From: Pseudomonas prosekii
GTDB lineage: Bacteria; Pseudomonadota; Gammaproteobacteria; Pseudomonadales; Pseudomonadaceae
Assembly: GCF_900105155.1 (NCBI RefSeq)
Contig: NZ_LT629762.1
Span: forward strand, 3,718,501-3,782,500
Direction: 5' to 3'
Length of the DNA stretch: 64,000 nt
The notes beneath the pieces are model-generated. The model saw nothing but the letters and a program-made list of their open reading frames with translations, made no database searches and was not told the origin of the DNA. Below, one piece after another: positions 16,848-25,207 of this stretch. The position numbers and the translations under genes are program-made. Numbering within the stretch: position 1 is the first letter of the stretch; every line of letters begins with the position of its first letter.

Positions 16848-17702
16848 TCACCCATTCATCCGCTGAAAATCCGCCAGCATCCGCGACGAATCCGCCGCCA
16901 CGCCACTGAACAACTCGAACGCCTTGACCGCCTGAAACACCGCCATGTTGCCGCCATCCAGCGTCCGGCAACCCAGCGCGCGGGCGTTACGCAGCAGCTC
17001 GGTTTCCAGCGGAAAGTAAACAATCTCCGCCACCCACAATGCGCTTCGCAGCAACTCCACCGGCACCGGCATGCCCGGCAACTTCTGCATGCCCATCGGC
17101 GTGGTGTTCACCAAGCCGTCAGCGCGGGCCAAAGTGCTCGCCAGCTCATGCCCGGCCACGGCGCGGCCGGCGCCGAAATGCTGATTGAGGTTGTTCGCCA
17201 ACGCCTGCGCGCGGCTGTCATCGACATCAAAAATGCTCAGTTGCTGTACGCCTTCGCTCAATAACGCGTGGGCAACTGCCGCGCCCGCACCACCGGCGCC
17301 CATCTGGACCACACGTTCGCGGGCAACGTCCGGCAAACCACGGCGAAAACCTTCGGCAAACCCCAGGCAATCGGTGTTGTGGCCAACGCGTTTGCCATCC
17401 TTGAGCACCACAGTGTTCACCGCGCCAATACCGCGCGCCTCCGGCGACAACTCGTCGAGCAGCGGAATGATCGCCTGCTTGCACGGAAACGTGATGTTCA
17501 GCCCGGTGAAGTTCATGCGCTCGGCCGCCATCAACAGATCGGGCAGGGCGTTGACGTCGAGCTGCAATGCGTCGAGGTCGATCAGTCGATAGAGATAACG
17601 CAGCCCTTGCGCATCGCCTTCATGCTCGTGCAGCGCCGGGGTGCGAGACGCCTGAATGCCGGCGCCGATCAGCCCGGCCAGAACAACGCGATGGTCTGTC
17701 AT
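16848..17702 (-). CDS. Shikimate/quinate dehydrogenase (AroE paralogue)
   Basis: A 284-residue member of the shikimate dehydrogenase family. K75 in NITFPCK and D111 in NTDCLGF are the catalytic Lys-Asp pair, and [11 protein letters not shown] is the nucleotide-binding loop. The substrate-binding SRTP replaces the usual S-x-S-P, placing it with AroE-like paralogues rather than the biosynthetic enzyme. In this context it should oxidise shikimate or quinate to the dehydro acid. The ATG at 17702 overlaps the TGA of aroQ (ATGA). The frame continues upstream inside aroQ but that part is not coding in this frame. Cofactor preference (NAD or NADP) is not certain. Confidence 0.9.
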   Translation of the reverse strand: MTDHRVVLAGLIGAGIQASRTPALHEHEGDAQGLRYLYRLIDLDALQLDVNALPDLLMAAERMNFTGLNITFPCKQAIIPLLDELSPEARGIGAVNTVVLKDGKRVGHNTDCLGFAEGFRRGLPDVARERVVQMGAGGAGAAVAHALLSEGVQQLSIFDVDDSRAQALANNLNQHFGAGRAVAGHELASTLARADGLVNTTPMGMQKLPGMPVPVELLRSALWVAEIVYFPLETELLRNARALGCRTLDGGNMAVFQAVKAFELFSGVAADSSRMLADFQRMNG

Positions 17703-18148
17703 GCCGCTGACCCTTTTAAACGCAGGCTGAAATGCTCCAGCGCCAAGCGATAACCGTGGCTGCCGAACCCGGCCATGACCGCCGTGGCGATCGCTGAAAC
17801 GAAGGAGTGATGACGAAATGCTTCGCGGGCGTGAACGTTGGACAGATGGACTTCGATCACCGGCAATTCGCTGGCGACCAAGGCGTCGCGAATCGCTACC
17901 GAGGTGTGGGTCCAGGCTGCCGGGTTGATCACGATCCCGGCGCAACGACCGCGCGCGGCGTGAATCCAGTCGAGCAATTCGCCTTCGTGATTGGTCTGGC
18001 GAAACTCCACCGTCAAACCGAATTCATCGCCGGCGCGCCCGCACAACGCAGAAATATCAGCCAGGGTTTCGTGGCCGTAAGTCGCCGGTTCGCGGGTGCC
18101 GAGCAGGTTCAGGTTCGGGCCGTTGAGCACCAGAACGATTGGGGGCAT
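17699..18148 (-). CDS. aroQ: Type II 3-dehydroquinate dehydratase
   Basis: This 149-residue enzyme interconverts 3-dehydroquinate and 3-dehydroshikimate. [18 protein letters not shown] contains the catalytic Arg and Tyr, [16 protein letters not shown] the substrate loop and [11 protein letters not shown] the catalytic His. The length is standard. GGAG lies eight bases before the ATG at 18148. It leads a two-gene operon with the dehydrogenase, and here it likely serves quinate catabolism rather than aromatic biosynthesis. The shared regulatory motif lies about 55 bases upstream. Confidence 0.95.
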   Translation of the reverse strand: MPPIVLVLNGPNLNLLGTREPATYGHETLADISALCGRAGDEFGLTVEFRQTNHEGELLDWIHAARGRCAGIVINPAAWTHTSVAIRDALVASELPVIEVHLSNVHAREAFRHHSFVSAIATAVMAGFGSHGYRLALEHFSLRLKGSAA

Positions 18149-18202
18149 GGGTGTTTCTCCACTTATTGTTTTTGGCATTGGCTGTGATTTCAGCCTGTGG
18201 AG

Positions 18203-18227
18203 ATAAATTGTACTAGCTGGTTAATTT
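18203..18227 (-). promoter_or_regulatory. Shared motif upstream of aroQ (copy 2)
   Basis: Read on the - strand this is AATTAACCAGCTAGTACAAT and neighbours. It aligns with the quiC copy at 13925-13950 with only about seven differences over 23 bases, keeping CTAGTACA exactly and a TAAC element before it. Both copies lie in the same direction relative to the gene they precede. Confidence 0.6.
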
Positions 18228-18309
18228 GGTCAATTGCACAGACGATGGCGGCGGTTTTTTTGTGCGGTGATCGGACATTTTTTCTATGCCGCGCTGCGGG
18301 CCATCTTCA

Positions 18310-19221
18310 TCAACGCGGCACATGCTCAACCAGAAAATCAATAAACGCCCGCAGTCGTAACGGCACATGCCGACTCTGCGGATACAGCAACGTGAAGGGC
18401 CGCGAACGCCCGGCGTACGGCTTCAGCACCTCTACCAACGAGCCATCGGCCAATTGGTTTTCGACGATGAAACGATAAGTTTGAAACAACCCCGCGCCGT
18501 GTTTGGCCAACGTCACGCCACCCAGCACATCGTCGGAACAACTCAGGCTGCCCTCGGCCAGAATCTCCCTTGGCACACCGTTATCGGTAAACAGCCAGGC
18601 AATCCGCCGTCCGCTGCTGGGCAGTTCGTATTGAATGCATTCGTGCTGCGCCAGGTCGTCAAGGGTTTGCGGCACGCCGGCGCGCTTCAGGTAATCGGGG
18701 CTGGCAATCATCACCAGCGCCGCGTCTTCCAGGTGCCGCGCAATCAGGCCCGAATCCGGTATCACCCGCACGCGAATCGCCATGTCATAACCTTCGCCGA
18801 CAAAATCGATGTTGCGATTGCTGATATGCGCCTCGACCTTCACCGCCGGAAAACGCTCACGAAACGCTGGCAGCAACGGCAAGATCCGATGATGGGCGTA
18901 GGTCGTAGGAATACTGATACGCAACGTGCCGGACGGTTCCTGCTGCTGGCCCATGACCTCGCGTTGCGCCTCCACAAGTTGCGCCAACGCCTGACGACAT
19001 TCCTCGTAATAACGACGACCGCTGTCGGTCAACTTCACACTGCGCGTGGTCCGCGCAAACAACCGCACCGCCAGCCGCTCCTCCATTCGCGACACCGACC
19101 GACTCACCGCCGCCGGCGTCACCCCGGCCACCAACGCAGCGGCGGTAAAACTGCCCGCCTCGGCCGCCAGGCAAAACAGCTCGATACTGCCCAGCTGAAG
19201 ATCGTCGAAGTGTCGTTGCAT
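18310..19221 (-). CDS. LysR family transcriptional regulator
   Basis: A 303-residue LysR regulator. The N-terminal winged helix (LFCLAAEAGSFTAAALVAGVTPAAVSRSVSRMEERLAVRLFARTTR) is of the CrgA/DmlR type, followed by a two-lobe periplasmic-binding-like effector domain. The ATG at 19221 gives the family N-terminus; upstream codons back to 19278 lack support. It is next to the quinate/shikimate island on the same strand, but the aroQ promoter lies between them, so a shared role is not shown. Confidence 0.88.
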   Translation of the reverse strand: MQRHFDDLQLGSIELFCLAAEAGSFTAAALVAGVTPAAVSRSVSRMEERLAVRLFARTTRSVKLTDSGRRYYEECRQALAQLVEAQREVMGQQQEPSGTLRISIPTTYAHHRILPLLPAFRERFPAVKVEAHISNRNIDFVGEGYDMAIRVRVIPDSGLIARHLEDAALVMIASPDYLKRAGVPQTLDDLAQHECIQYELPSSGRRIAWLFTDNGVPREILAEGSLSCSDDVLGGVTLAKHGAGLFQTYRFIVENQLADGSLVEVLKPYAGRSRPFTLLYPQSRHVPLRLRAFIDFLVEHVPR

Positions 19222-19466
19222 GATGGGTTTTCGCCGGGGGGGTGGGGTGGGGTGGTGGAGTGAGTGTTTAGCAAACATCCTCGGAGAAAGACAGCCATCA
19301 CCTGCGCAGTACTTTCGATGCGGCGAAAGGATTGCTTACCATTTTTCGGTGCAGTCAACGGCCTCGCAGTGCTCTGCAACGCTAGTCTCCACACGAGCGA
19401 TGTATTTCGATCAACGGAACCAGCGATCGGATTTTCAAGGAATGTCGAGCCATTTGGCTTATTAAC

Positions 19467-19482
19467 CTAACGGATGGGTTAG
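19467..19482 (+). promoter_or_regulatory. Inverted repeat over the DUF4160 ribosome-binding region
   Basis: CTAAC (19467-19471) and GTTAG (19478-19482) form an inverted repeat that ends one base before the ATG at 19484. Such placement suits self-repression by a product of the operon, as in many toxin-antitoxin units. Confidence 0.4.
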
Positions 19483-19483
19483 C

Positions 19484-19912
19484 ATGCGATTGTTCAGCTA
19501 CAAAGGTCTTTCGATGATGATCATGTTGCGCGATGAACATTGTCCGCCACATGCACACGTTAACGCTGGGATCTGGAGCGCACGCTTCAAATTCAGTTTT
19601 TGGCACAACAGTGTCGAGCTCTGGGATGTCGTTGCGCATTCACGACGACCACCTCTGGCGGTGCTGGAGGGGTTGCGTCAGGCGCTCAGACAACCTGCAC
19701 ATTTGCGTCGTGCGCGGGGAATCTGGTGGGACAAATTGCAAACGGCATGCCTCGACAATCAGCTTTGGGACACGCAAAACGACGAAGTCGTGATGATGAA
19801 AAGCGTCGCCAGCACGACTTACATGATTGGCTCGTCGTATTACGAGCCTGAAAAGAACAAGACCCTGCTGGTCCTCATGGGCGTACCGGAGGGCGTGGAG
19901 ATCGAGTTATGA
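19484..19912 (+). CDS. DUF4160 family protein
   Basis: A 142-residue protein. The N-terminal segment FSYKGLSMMIMLRDEHCPPHAHV matches the DUF4160 signature, in which a short beta-strand is followed by D-x-x-P-P-H-x-H-V. The histidines could be catalytic or metal-binding. The rest is unrecognised. The codon use and base composition are less GC-rich than the neighbours, which hints at transfer. Its TGA overlaps the ATG of the DUF2442 gene (ATGA). DUF4160 and DUF2442 genes are often found as neighbours; their function is unknown, and a toxin-antitoxin-like role is an inference. A second ATG at 19514 has a better ribosome-binding site (AAAGG), but the longer form fits the family. Confidence 0.7.
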   Translation: MRLFSYKGLSMMIMLRDEHCPPHAHVNAGIWSARFKFSFWHNSVELWDVVAHSRRPPLAVLEGLRQALRQPAHLRRARGIWWDKLQTACLDNQLWDTQNDEVVMMKSVASTTYMIGSSYYEPEKNKTLLVLMGVPEGVEIEL

Positions 19913-20355
19913 AAACGGTTAAGGCAAAAATTCTGGTAGATCAGCCGATTACCGAGGCAGTGCTGGAGGAGGCGATCGAGCGCGGAAAAACTCGCCTGAG
20001 AGGCAGTTTGCAGGCGACTGGGGTGTCGTTTCACGAGCAGAGTCTTACAGTCAGTTTCGAAGATGGCACTGGCGTATTACTGCCCGTGAGCCACTATCCG
20101 GAATTCGATAATTTCGAAGACGAGGATTATTCGAGCCTGAAGGTTGGTATCTCCGGCACGGCGCTTTGCCATGAGGAAAAGGGCCTGCATGTCTCTATTG
20201 CGGGAATGATTTCCGCCAGCAAGTCGCTGATGAGTATGGCTGCCTCGGTCGTTTCCTCGCGCAATGGTCGTCAAAGCTCTGCGGCCAAGGCTGAAGCTGC
20301 ACGCGCCAACGGAAAAAAGGGCGGTCGTCCGCGCAAAGTCGAAATTACCCAATAA
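19909..20355 (+). CDS. DUF2442 family protein
   Basis: A 148-residue protein. The core (GVSFHEQSLTVSFEDGTGVLLPVSHYPEF) is the DUF2442 fold, a small beta-rich domain. The C-terminus (AKAEAARANGKKGGRPRK) is a basic, AT-hook-like tail also seen at the end of many DUF2442 proteins, so DNA binding is plausible. The N-terminal 60 residues are an extra helix-rich part. It is translationally coupled to DUF4160 by a four-base overlap. If the pair is a toxin-antitoxin module, this basic DNA-binding partner would be the antitoxin. That is speculative. Confidence 0.7.
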   Translation: MKTVKAKILVDQPITEAVLEEAIERGKTRLRGSLQATGVSFHEQSLTVSFEDGTGVLLPVSHYPEFDNFEDEDYSSLKVGISGTALCHEEKGLHVSIAGMISASKSLMSMAASVVSSRNGRQSSAAKAEAARANGKKGGRPRKVEITQ

Positions 20356-20363
20356 GCCCCCAC

Positions 20364-20387
20364 AAAAAAGCCGTCATCACGACGGCT
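20364..20387 (-). terminator. Intrinsic terminator of trmA
   Basis: AGCCGTC (20369-20375) and GACGGCT (20381-20387) form a 7-bp stem with loop ATCAC. On the - strand a T6 run (A-run at 20364-20369) follows. It also lies 14 bases after the DUF2442 stop and may terminate both convergent units. Confidence 0.8.
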
Positions 20388-20408
20388 GATTTGTGATCAG
20401 AACATCCC

Positions 20409-21488
20409 TCAACGCCGAGTCAGCAACACCCCGGATTCCATGTGGTGCGTCCACGGAAACTGGTCGAACATCGCGCATTGGCTGATGCGATGGGTGTCGT
20501 GCAGTTGGGCGATGTTGGCCGCCAGGGTTTCCGGGTTGCAGGAGATGTAGAGGATGTTGTCGAAGCGTCGGGTCAGTTCGCAGGTGTCCGGGTCCATGCC
20601 GGCGCGCGGCGGGTCGACGAACACGCTGCCGAACTCGTAGCTCTTGAGGTCGATGCCTTGCAAGCGGCGGAACGGGCGGACTTCGTTTAAGGCTTCGGTC
20701 AGTTCTTCGGCGGACAGGCGTACCAGCGTGACGTTATCCACAGCGTTTTCGCTGAGGTTGCTCAGCGCCGCGTTGACCGAGCTTTTGCTGATCTCGGTGG
20801 CCAGTGCTTTGCGCGTGCGGGTGGCGAGCGGCAGGGTGAAGTTGCCGTTGCCGCAATACAATTCCAGCAAATCGTCCGAGCGCTGGCCGAGGGCGTCGTA
20901 GGCCCAGTTGAGCATTTTCTGGTTGACCGTGCCGTTCGGCTGGGTAAACGCGCCTTCCGGTTGGCGATAGCTGAACGTGCGGCCGCCGACTTCGAACTTC
21001 TCGACCACGTAATCGAAGCCGATGACTTCGCGTTTGCCCTTCGAGCGGCCGATGATGCTGACGTTCAGGTCTGCCGCCAGTTTGCTCGCCGCCGCGTGCC
21101 AGTGCTCGTCCAGCGGACGGTGATAGCACAGGGTGATCATCGCGTCGCCGGCCAGGGTGGTGAGGAACTCCACCTGAAACAGCTTGTTGCTCAGCGGCGC
21201 GCTTGCTTGCCAGGCCGCTTTGAGCTTGGGCATCAGTTCATTGATTCGCAGGCTGGCGATCGGGAATTCTTCGATCAGGATCGGCGTGCGTTTGTCTTCC
21301 GGGGAAAACATCGCGTAGTGACGGTCGCCGCCTTCGCGCCACAGCCGAAATTCGGCACGCAGGCGAAAGTTTTGCAGCGGCGAGTCGAACACTTCAGGTT
21401 CTGGCGCACTGAACGGGGCCAGCAGGTCACGCAAGCGCGTGACCTTTTCTTCGAGCTGGACGGCGTAAGCCTGGGAATCAAAAGTCAT
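20409..21488 (-). CDS. trmA: tRNA (uracil-5-)-methyltransferase
   Basis: A 359-residue enzyme that makes m5U54 in tRNA using S-adenosylmethionine. [16 protein letters not shown] is the SAM-binding motif, [10 protein letters not shown] and ISCNPETL hold the catalytic Cys and motif VI, and [18 protein letters not shown] is a family motif. The length matches E. coli TrmA (366). The ATG at 21488 overlaps the TGA of the upstream purine permease gene (ATGA), so the two are co-translated. Confidence 0.96.
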   Translation of the reverse strand: MTFDSQAYAVQLEEKVTRLRDLLAPFSAPEPEVFDSPLQNFRLRAEFRLWREGGDRHYAMFSPEDKRTPILIEEFPIASLRINELMPKLKAAWQASAPLSNKLFQVEFLTTLAGDAMITLCYHRPLDEHWHAAASKLAADLNVSIIGRSKGKREVIGFDYVVEKFEVGGRTFSYRQPEGAFTQPNGTVNQKMLNWAYDALGQRSDDLLELYCGNGNFTLPLATRTRKALATEISKSSVNAALSNLSENAVDNVTLVRLSAEELTEALNEVRPFRRLQGIDLKSYEFGSVFVDPPRAGMDPDTCELTRRFDNILYISCNPETLAANIAQLHDTHRISQCAMFDQFPWTHHMESGVLLTRR

Positions 21489-22780
21489 GCGTTAAACCAA
21501 CCCAACTTGATCACAAACAGAATCGACAGAATCACCAACGCCGGGTTCAGCTCACGGGCACGCCCGGACAGCAACTTGATCGCGGTCCAGGAAATGAAGC
21601 CGAACGCGATGCCATTGGCGATCGAGTAGGTGAACGGCATCGCCAGCGTAGTGACCACGACTGGCGCGGCGACGGTGATGTCGTCCCAGTCTATTTCGGC
21701 CAGGCCGGATGTCATCAGCACGGCGACGAACAGCAGTGCCGGCGCGGTGGCGAAGGCTGGAACGCTGGCGGCCAGTGGCGAGAAGAACAGCGCCAGCAGG
21801 AACAGAATCGCCACCACCACGGCGGTCAAACCGGTGCGGCCACCGGCACTCACGCCGGCGGCGGATTCGATGTAGCTGGTGGTGGTCGAGGTGCCCAGCA
21901 GCGAACCGGCCATTGCCGCGGTGCTGTCGGCTATCAGTGCGCGACCCATTTTCGGCATGTGGCCGTCCTTGCCCATCAGGCCGGCACGCTTGGCGACGCC
22001 GATCAAGGTGCCGGAGTTATCGAACAGATCAACAAACAGGAAAGCGAAAATCACGCTGACCAGACCGATGTCCAGTGCGCCTTTGATGTCCAGTTGCAGG
22101 AAGGTCGGGGCCAGCGAAGGAGGCATCGACATCACGCCGCCGAACGGGGTAAAGCCCAGCGCGATGGAGGCAATGGTGACCACCAGAATGCCGATCAGCA
22201 CTGCGCCACGCACCTTCAGCGCTTCAAGCGCCACAATCAGCGCAAAACCCAGGGTCGCGAGGATCGGTGCCGGTTGTTTCAGGTCGCCGAGGCCGACCAT
22301 GGTTGCCGGGTTGCTGACGACGATGCCGGCGTTGTGCAGGGCGATCAGTGCGAGGAACAGGCCGATACCGGCGGCAATCGCTGAGCGCAGCGGCAGCGGG
22401 ATGCTGTTGATGATCCATTCACGGATGCGGAAGATCGACAGCAGGAAGAACAGCACCGCCGAGATAAACACCGCACCCAGCGCCACTTGCCACGTGTGGC
22501 CCATGTGCAGGACCACGGTGTAAGTGAAGAAGGCGTTGAGGCCCATGCCCGGCGCGAGCGCGATCGGGTAGTTGGCGATCAGGCCCATCACTGTCGAACC
22601 GATGGCGGCGGCCAGGCACGTGGCGACAAACACCGCGCCTTTGTCCATGCCGGTCTCGCCGAGAATGCTCGGGTTGACGAACAGAATGTAGGCCATGGCT
22701 AGGAAGGTCGTGATGCCCGCCAGAATCTCGGTCCGCACGTTGGTGTTATGTGCCTTGAGTTGAAACAGCCGTTCCAGCAT
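21485..22780 (-). CDS. NCS2 purine permease, AzgA/PurP type
   Basis: A 431-residue membrane protein with about 13-14 helices. It starts with the family N-terminus ([30 protein letters not shown]), and [20 protein letters not shown] and [15 protein letters not shown] are the substrate-binding motifs of the adenine/guanine/hypoxanthine permeases. It likely imports purine bases by proton symport in the inner membrane. GGGGAG precedes the ATG. It is the first gene of a two-gene operon with trmA. No purine riboswitch is evident in the short leader. Confidence 0.92.
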   Translation of the reverse strand: MLERLFQLKAHNTNVRTEILAGITTFLAMAYILFVNPSILGETGMDKGAVFVATCLAAAIGSTVMGLIANYPIALAPGMGLNAFFTYTVVLHMGHTWQVALGAVFISAVLFFLLSIFRIREWIINSIPLPLRSAIAAGIGLFLALIALHNAGIVVSNPATMVGLGDLKQPAPILATLGFALIVALEALKVRGAVLIGILVVTIASIALGFTPFGGVMSMPPSLAPTFLQLDIKGALDIGLVSVIFAFLFVDLFDNSGTLIGVAKRAGLMGKDGHMPKMGRALIADSTAAMAGSLLGTSTTTSYIESAAGVSAGGRTGLTAVVVAILFLLALFFSPLAASVPAFATAPALLFVAVLMTSGLAEIDWDDITVAAPVVVTTLAMPFTYSIANGIAFGFISWTAIKLLSGRARELNPALVILSILFVIKLGWFNA

Positions 22781-22985
22781 GTCCGCTCCCCGTGGCGCGC
22801 AGTGCGCCGTGAATGTATCGACCTCAACAGCAAAGCACAGACGGCCCAGGGCGCCCGGAATTTTCTGTGGGTCGGAAAAAGCCGCGCATCATACCAGCAG
22901 CGTGGGGCAATGGCTGCGATCGTCGGCGATGTTTTGTGCATCGGCGAACTGCGCCATACTGCGCGCCTGTTTTGGGGGAGTGATC

Positions 22986-23441
22986 ATGGCGGGCATCAAG
23001 CGCAACATTGTTCGAGTGCTGGGGGTGATTTTCGCCGGTCTGGCCTGTGTGCCGGCGGTCATGGCCGCGTCGGCGCCGCCGCTGAGCAACGTTCAGGTAC
23101 TTAAAGTGCAATCGGCTGCCTGTGGGATTGAAAACATTTCTGCCGGCCAGGAACGGACGCAATGCGATCACTCCGGCAACATCAAGGTCTACGTGCTGGA
23201 AATGGGCTACGGTCGCGCGCCCCGCGTCGGGCTTGATGGGTTCGGGCTCAAAGGAAAAGCCGACAAGGTCTGCGCATTCGGCAACGGCAACCTGACCGAA
23301 TGCAGCGGCGCCGCGACGAAAATTGTCGGCACGTTGTACCTCTATGATCTGGGCGGCAAACAGGAAGGAACCTTCACCTTCAGCAACACCTCGATCAATG
23401 CGCCGGGCAACACCATTTCGACGCAGCTCTACATCAAATAG
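22986..23441 (+). CDS. Exported protein, DUF4879-like
   Basis: A 151-residue secreted protein. A signal peptide (IKRNIVRVLGVIFAGLACVPAVMAAS) precedes a mature part with four cysteines (SAACGIE, TQCDHSG, KVCAFG, TECSG) that can pair, and a repeated pattern ending in NTSINAPGNTISTQLYIK. The cysteine and SIN-P-NT-STQ-YI pattern resembles the DUF4879 (Bacillus YolA-like) family. Function unknown. GGGGAGTGATC precedes the ATG at 22986; the frame is open further upstream to 22779 but overlaps the permease promoter. Confidence 0.7.
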   Translation: MAGIKRNIVRVLGVIFAGLACVPAVMAASAPPLSNVQVLKVQSAACGIENISAGQERTQCDHSGNIKVYVLEMGYGRAPRVGLDGFGLKGKADKVCAFGNGNLTECSGAATKIVGTLYLYDLGGKQEGTFTFSNTSINAPGNTISTQLYIK

Positions 23442-23530
23442 CCGCCGGCAAAAACATCAGGTAACGGGCCAGCCGCACAGCAGTCAATAAAGCTGACTAC
23501 GCTTCAAGGACCCTCCTGTGGACCTTGCCC

Positions 23531-24082
23531 ATGACTTTCAGAGCCCTGATTACCCTCGCCGAGGGCATCGATGACCTGCAATCCATCACCGTGGTCGATG
23601 TGCTGCGCCGCGCCCAAGTCGAGGTGGTGCTGGCCAGCATCGAAGGCCGGCGCATGCTCACTTGCGCTCGCGGCACGCGCCTGACCGCCGACGCGATGCT
23701 CGTCGATCTGCTCGCGCAACCGTTCGATTTGATCGTCCTGCCCGGCGGTGCCGTCGGCGCGCAACATCTGGCGGCGCATCAACCGCTCGCACAATTGCTC
23801 AAGGACCAGGCCGCCGCCGGACGCCTGTTCGCCGGCATCGCCGAAGCGCCCGCACTGGCGCTGCAAACCTTCGGCGTATTACGCCAGCGGCGCATGACCT
23901 GCCTGCCCAGCGCCAGTCACCAATTGTCCGGTTGCAACTTCGTCGATCAACCGGTGGTGGTCGACGGCAACTGCATCACCGCCCAAGGCTCCAGCGCCGC
24001 ACTGCCATTCGCGCTGGCACTGGTGGAAGCGCTGTGCGGCAACGCCGCAAGAGCGGCGGTGGCGGGGGAGTTGTTGGTTTGA
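23531..24082 (+). CDS. DJ-1/PfpI superfamily protein lacking the cysteine
   Basis: A 183-residue protein of the YajL/DJ-1 type: ITLAEGIDDLQSITVVDVLRRA, LIVLPGGAVGA and ITAQGSSAALPFALALVEAL are DJ-1 family blocks. Where DJ-1 has I-C-A-x-P-A with the active-site Cys, this protein has I-A-E-A-P-A, with alanine at position 104, and the helper Glu is Asp (D14 or D15). It therefore should lack the standard glyoxalase/deglycase or cysteine-sensor chemistry. The ATG at 23531 follows a TTG two codons upstream. It is a single gene. Confidence 0.82.
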   Translation: MTFRALITLAEGIDDLQSITVVDVLRRAQVEVVLASIEGRRMLTCARGTRLTADAMLVDLLAQPFDLIVLPGGAVGAQHLAAHQPLAQLLKDQAAAGRLFAGIAEAPALALQTFGVLRQRRMTCLPSASHQLSGCNFVDQPVVVDGNCITAQGSSAALPFALALVEALCGNAARAAVAGELLV

Positions 24083-24088
24083 CAGCGC

Positions 24089-24376
24089 TCAGGCATGAAC
24101 TGCAATGCGCTCGATGACCGGTTGCTCGCGATGCTCCGCTTGCCAGAGGTCGTAATCGGTTTGGACGCCTAACCACGTTCTGGCCTGACCGATGCCCGCC
24201 CGCTCGAGACGTACCGCCAGGTCCGGGCTGATCGGTGCATGGCCATGCAGCACTCGCGAAAGATGCGGCCGTGCAAAACCGAGATGGCGCGCCAACTCAG
24301 TGACGCTGATCCCCAATTCGGGCAATACGTCCAATAAAAGTGTTTCACCGGGGTGCGGCGGATTGTGCATCGGCAT
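24089..24376 (-). CDS. higA: HigA-type antitoxin (orphan)
   Basis: A 95-residue XRE-family protein of the HigA/VapI group. The N-terminus NPPHPGETLLLDVLPELGIS and the helix-turn-helix (TELARHLGFARPHLSRVLHGHAPISPDLAVRLERA) are typical of the antitoxin of the HigBA system, which represses its own promoter. AGGAGG precedes the ATG at 24376. Its usual partner, the toxin gene directly upstream, is reduced to a scar (24391-24479), so HigA now stands alone. It may still bind the shared promoter or counter other HigB toxins. Confidence 0.9.
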   Translation of the reverse strand: MPMHNPPHPGETLLLDVLPELGISVTELARHLGFARPHLSRVLHGHAPISPDLAVRLERAGIGQARTWLGVQTDYDLWQAEHREQPVIERIAVHA

Positions 24377-24390
24377 GGTCCTGCCTCCTG

Positions 24391-24479
24391 TCAGTGATAG
24401 TCCAGATAGTCGACCAGTTCGATACCGAACCTGATTCATAGAAGCCACGAAGGCCTTTGTGCCGAAAGGATTTGATCAT
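24391..24479 (-). pseudogene. higB: higB toxin remnant with internal deletion
   Basis: The start encodes MIKSFRHKGLRGFYESGS, the N-terminus of HigB toxins. After only about 17 codons the frame changes, and the next bases encode FGIELVDYLDYH followed by TGA in another frame, the normal HigB C-terminus. About 190 bases of the usual gene (roughly 92 codons) are missing, and 89 bases remain, which is not a multiple of three. The mRNA-cleaving core is gone. The TGA lies 14 bases before the higA ATG, as in an intact operon. Confidence 0.85.
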
Positions 24480-24485
24480 GCGGCA

Positions 24486-24508
24486 AGTGTAAGGCGATAC
24501 ATTACACT
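24486..24508 (-). promoter_or_regulatory. Candidate HigA operator
   Basis: AGTGTAA (24486-24492) and TTACACT (24502-24508) form a perfect inverted repeat with a 9-base spacer, just upstream of the higB start. A TATCTATGTATT stretch follows. The placement fits autorepression by HigA. Confidence 0.5.
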
Positions 24509-24673
24509 CGATGCGGTATCTATGTATTGCACTTGATCGGCAAATTTGTGCTCCACGTCTGTTTTCGCCACAGATCAATTCCTTTGAACGCCCGTGCCAC
24601 CCTCGAAGTCGTACCCCTTATGACGGCGGTTTACCAAAACGCTGCGAATGTACGATCAACCCGTGAGGTGTTT

Positions 24674-25207
24674 ATGAGCGCAATCATTTCCGACGCTGAG
24701 CCGTCGGTGTTTACCCGTCATCCGTTGAGCCTGAAGCTCAATGGCCAGGCGCGTGAACTGCAAGTTTTACCCTGGACCACGCTGCTGGATCTGTTGCGCG
24801 AACAGCTGGATCTGGTTGGCACCAAGAAGGGCTGTGACCACGGTCAGTGTGGCGCTTGCACGGTGTTGCTGAATGGCAAACGAGTGAACGCCTGCCTGAC
24901 GCTGGCGGTGATGTGCGATGGCGCCGAGTTGACCACGATTGAAGGCTTGGCCGATGGCGATGAGCTGCACCCGATGCAGCAAGCGTTCATCAAGAACGAC
25001 GCGTTCCAGTGCGGATACTGCACGCCGGGGCAGATTTGTTCGGCGGTCGGGTTGGCTGATGAGGGTCGTGCGCAAACCACCGAGCAGATCAAAGAACTGA
25101 TGAGCGGCAACCTCTGCCGCTGCGGCGCCTACAGCAACATTCGCGATGCCATCGAAGAAGCGTTGCCGGCCTGTCAGGCGCGTGCCGGGCAAGGAGGTGG
25201 CCAATGA
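24674..25207 (+). CDS. Aldehyde/xanthine oxidoreductase [2Fe-2S] subunit
   Basis: This 177-residue small subunit has two iron-sulfur domains: plant-type GCDHGQCGACTVLLNG (four Cys, residues about 50-75) and the C-terminal FQCGYCTPGQIC / GNLCRCGAY cluster. It resembles E. coli PaoA (YagT) in the cluster region. It lacks the twin-arginine signal of PaoA (the N-terminus is MSAIISDAEPSVFTRHP), so it should stay in the cytoplasm. GAGG lies before the ATG at 24674; upstream in-frame codons run through the higB promoter. Its TGA overlaps the next ATG. Confidence 0.9.
   Translation: MSAIISDAEPSVFTRHPLSLKLNGQARELQVLPWTTLLDLLREQLDLVGTKKGCDHGQCGACTVLLNGKRVNACLTLAVMCDGAELTTIEGLADGDELHPMQQAFIKNDAFQCGYCTPGQICSAVGLADEGRAQTTEQIKELMSGNLCRCGAYSNIRDAIEEALPACQARAGQGGGQ

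Noticed and set aside
24345..24578. 77-codon frame as an intact small toxin gene
   Set aside because: The HigB start is followed by out-of-frame sequence, and the real HigB ending lies in another frame, so it is a remnant.
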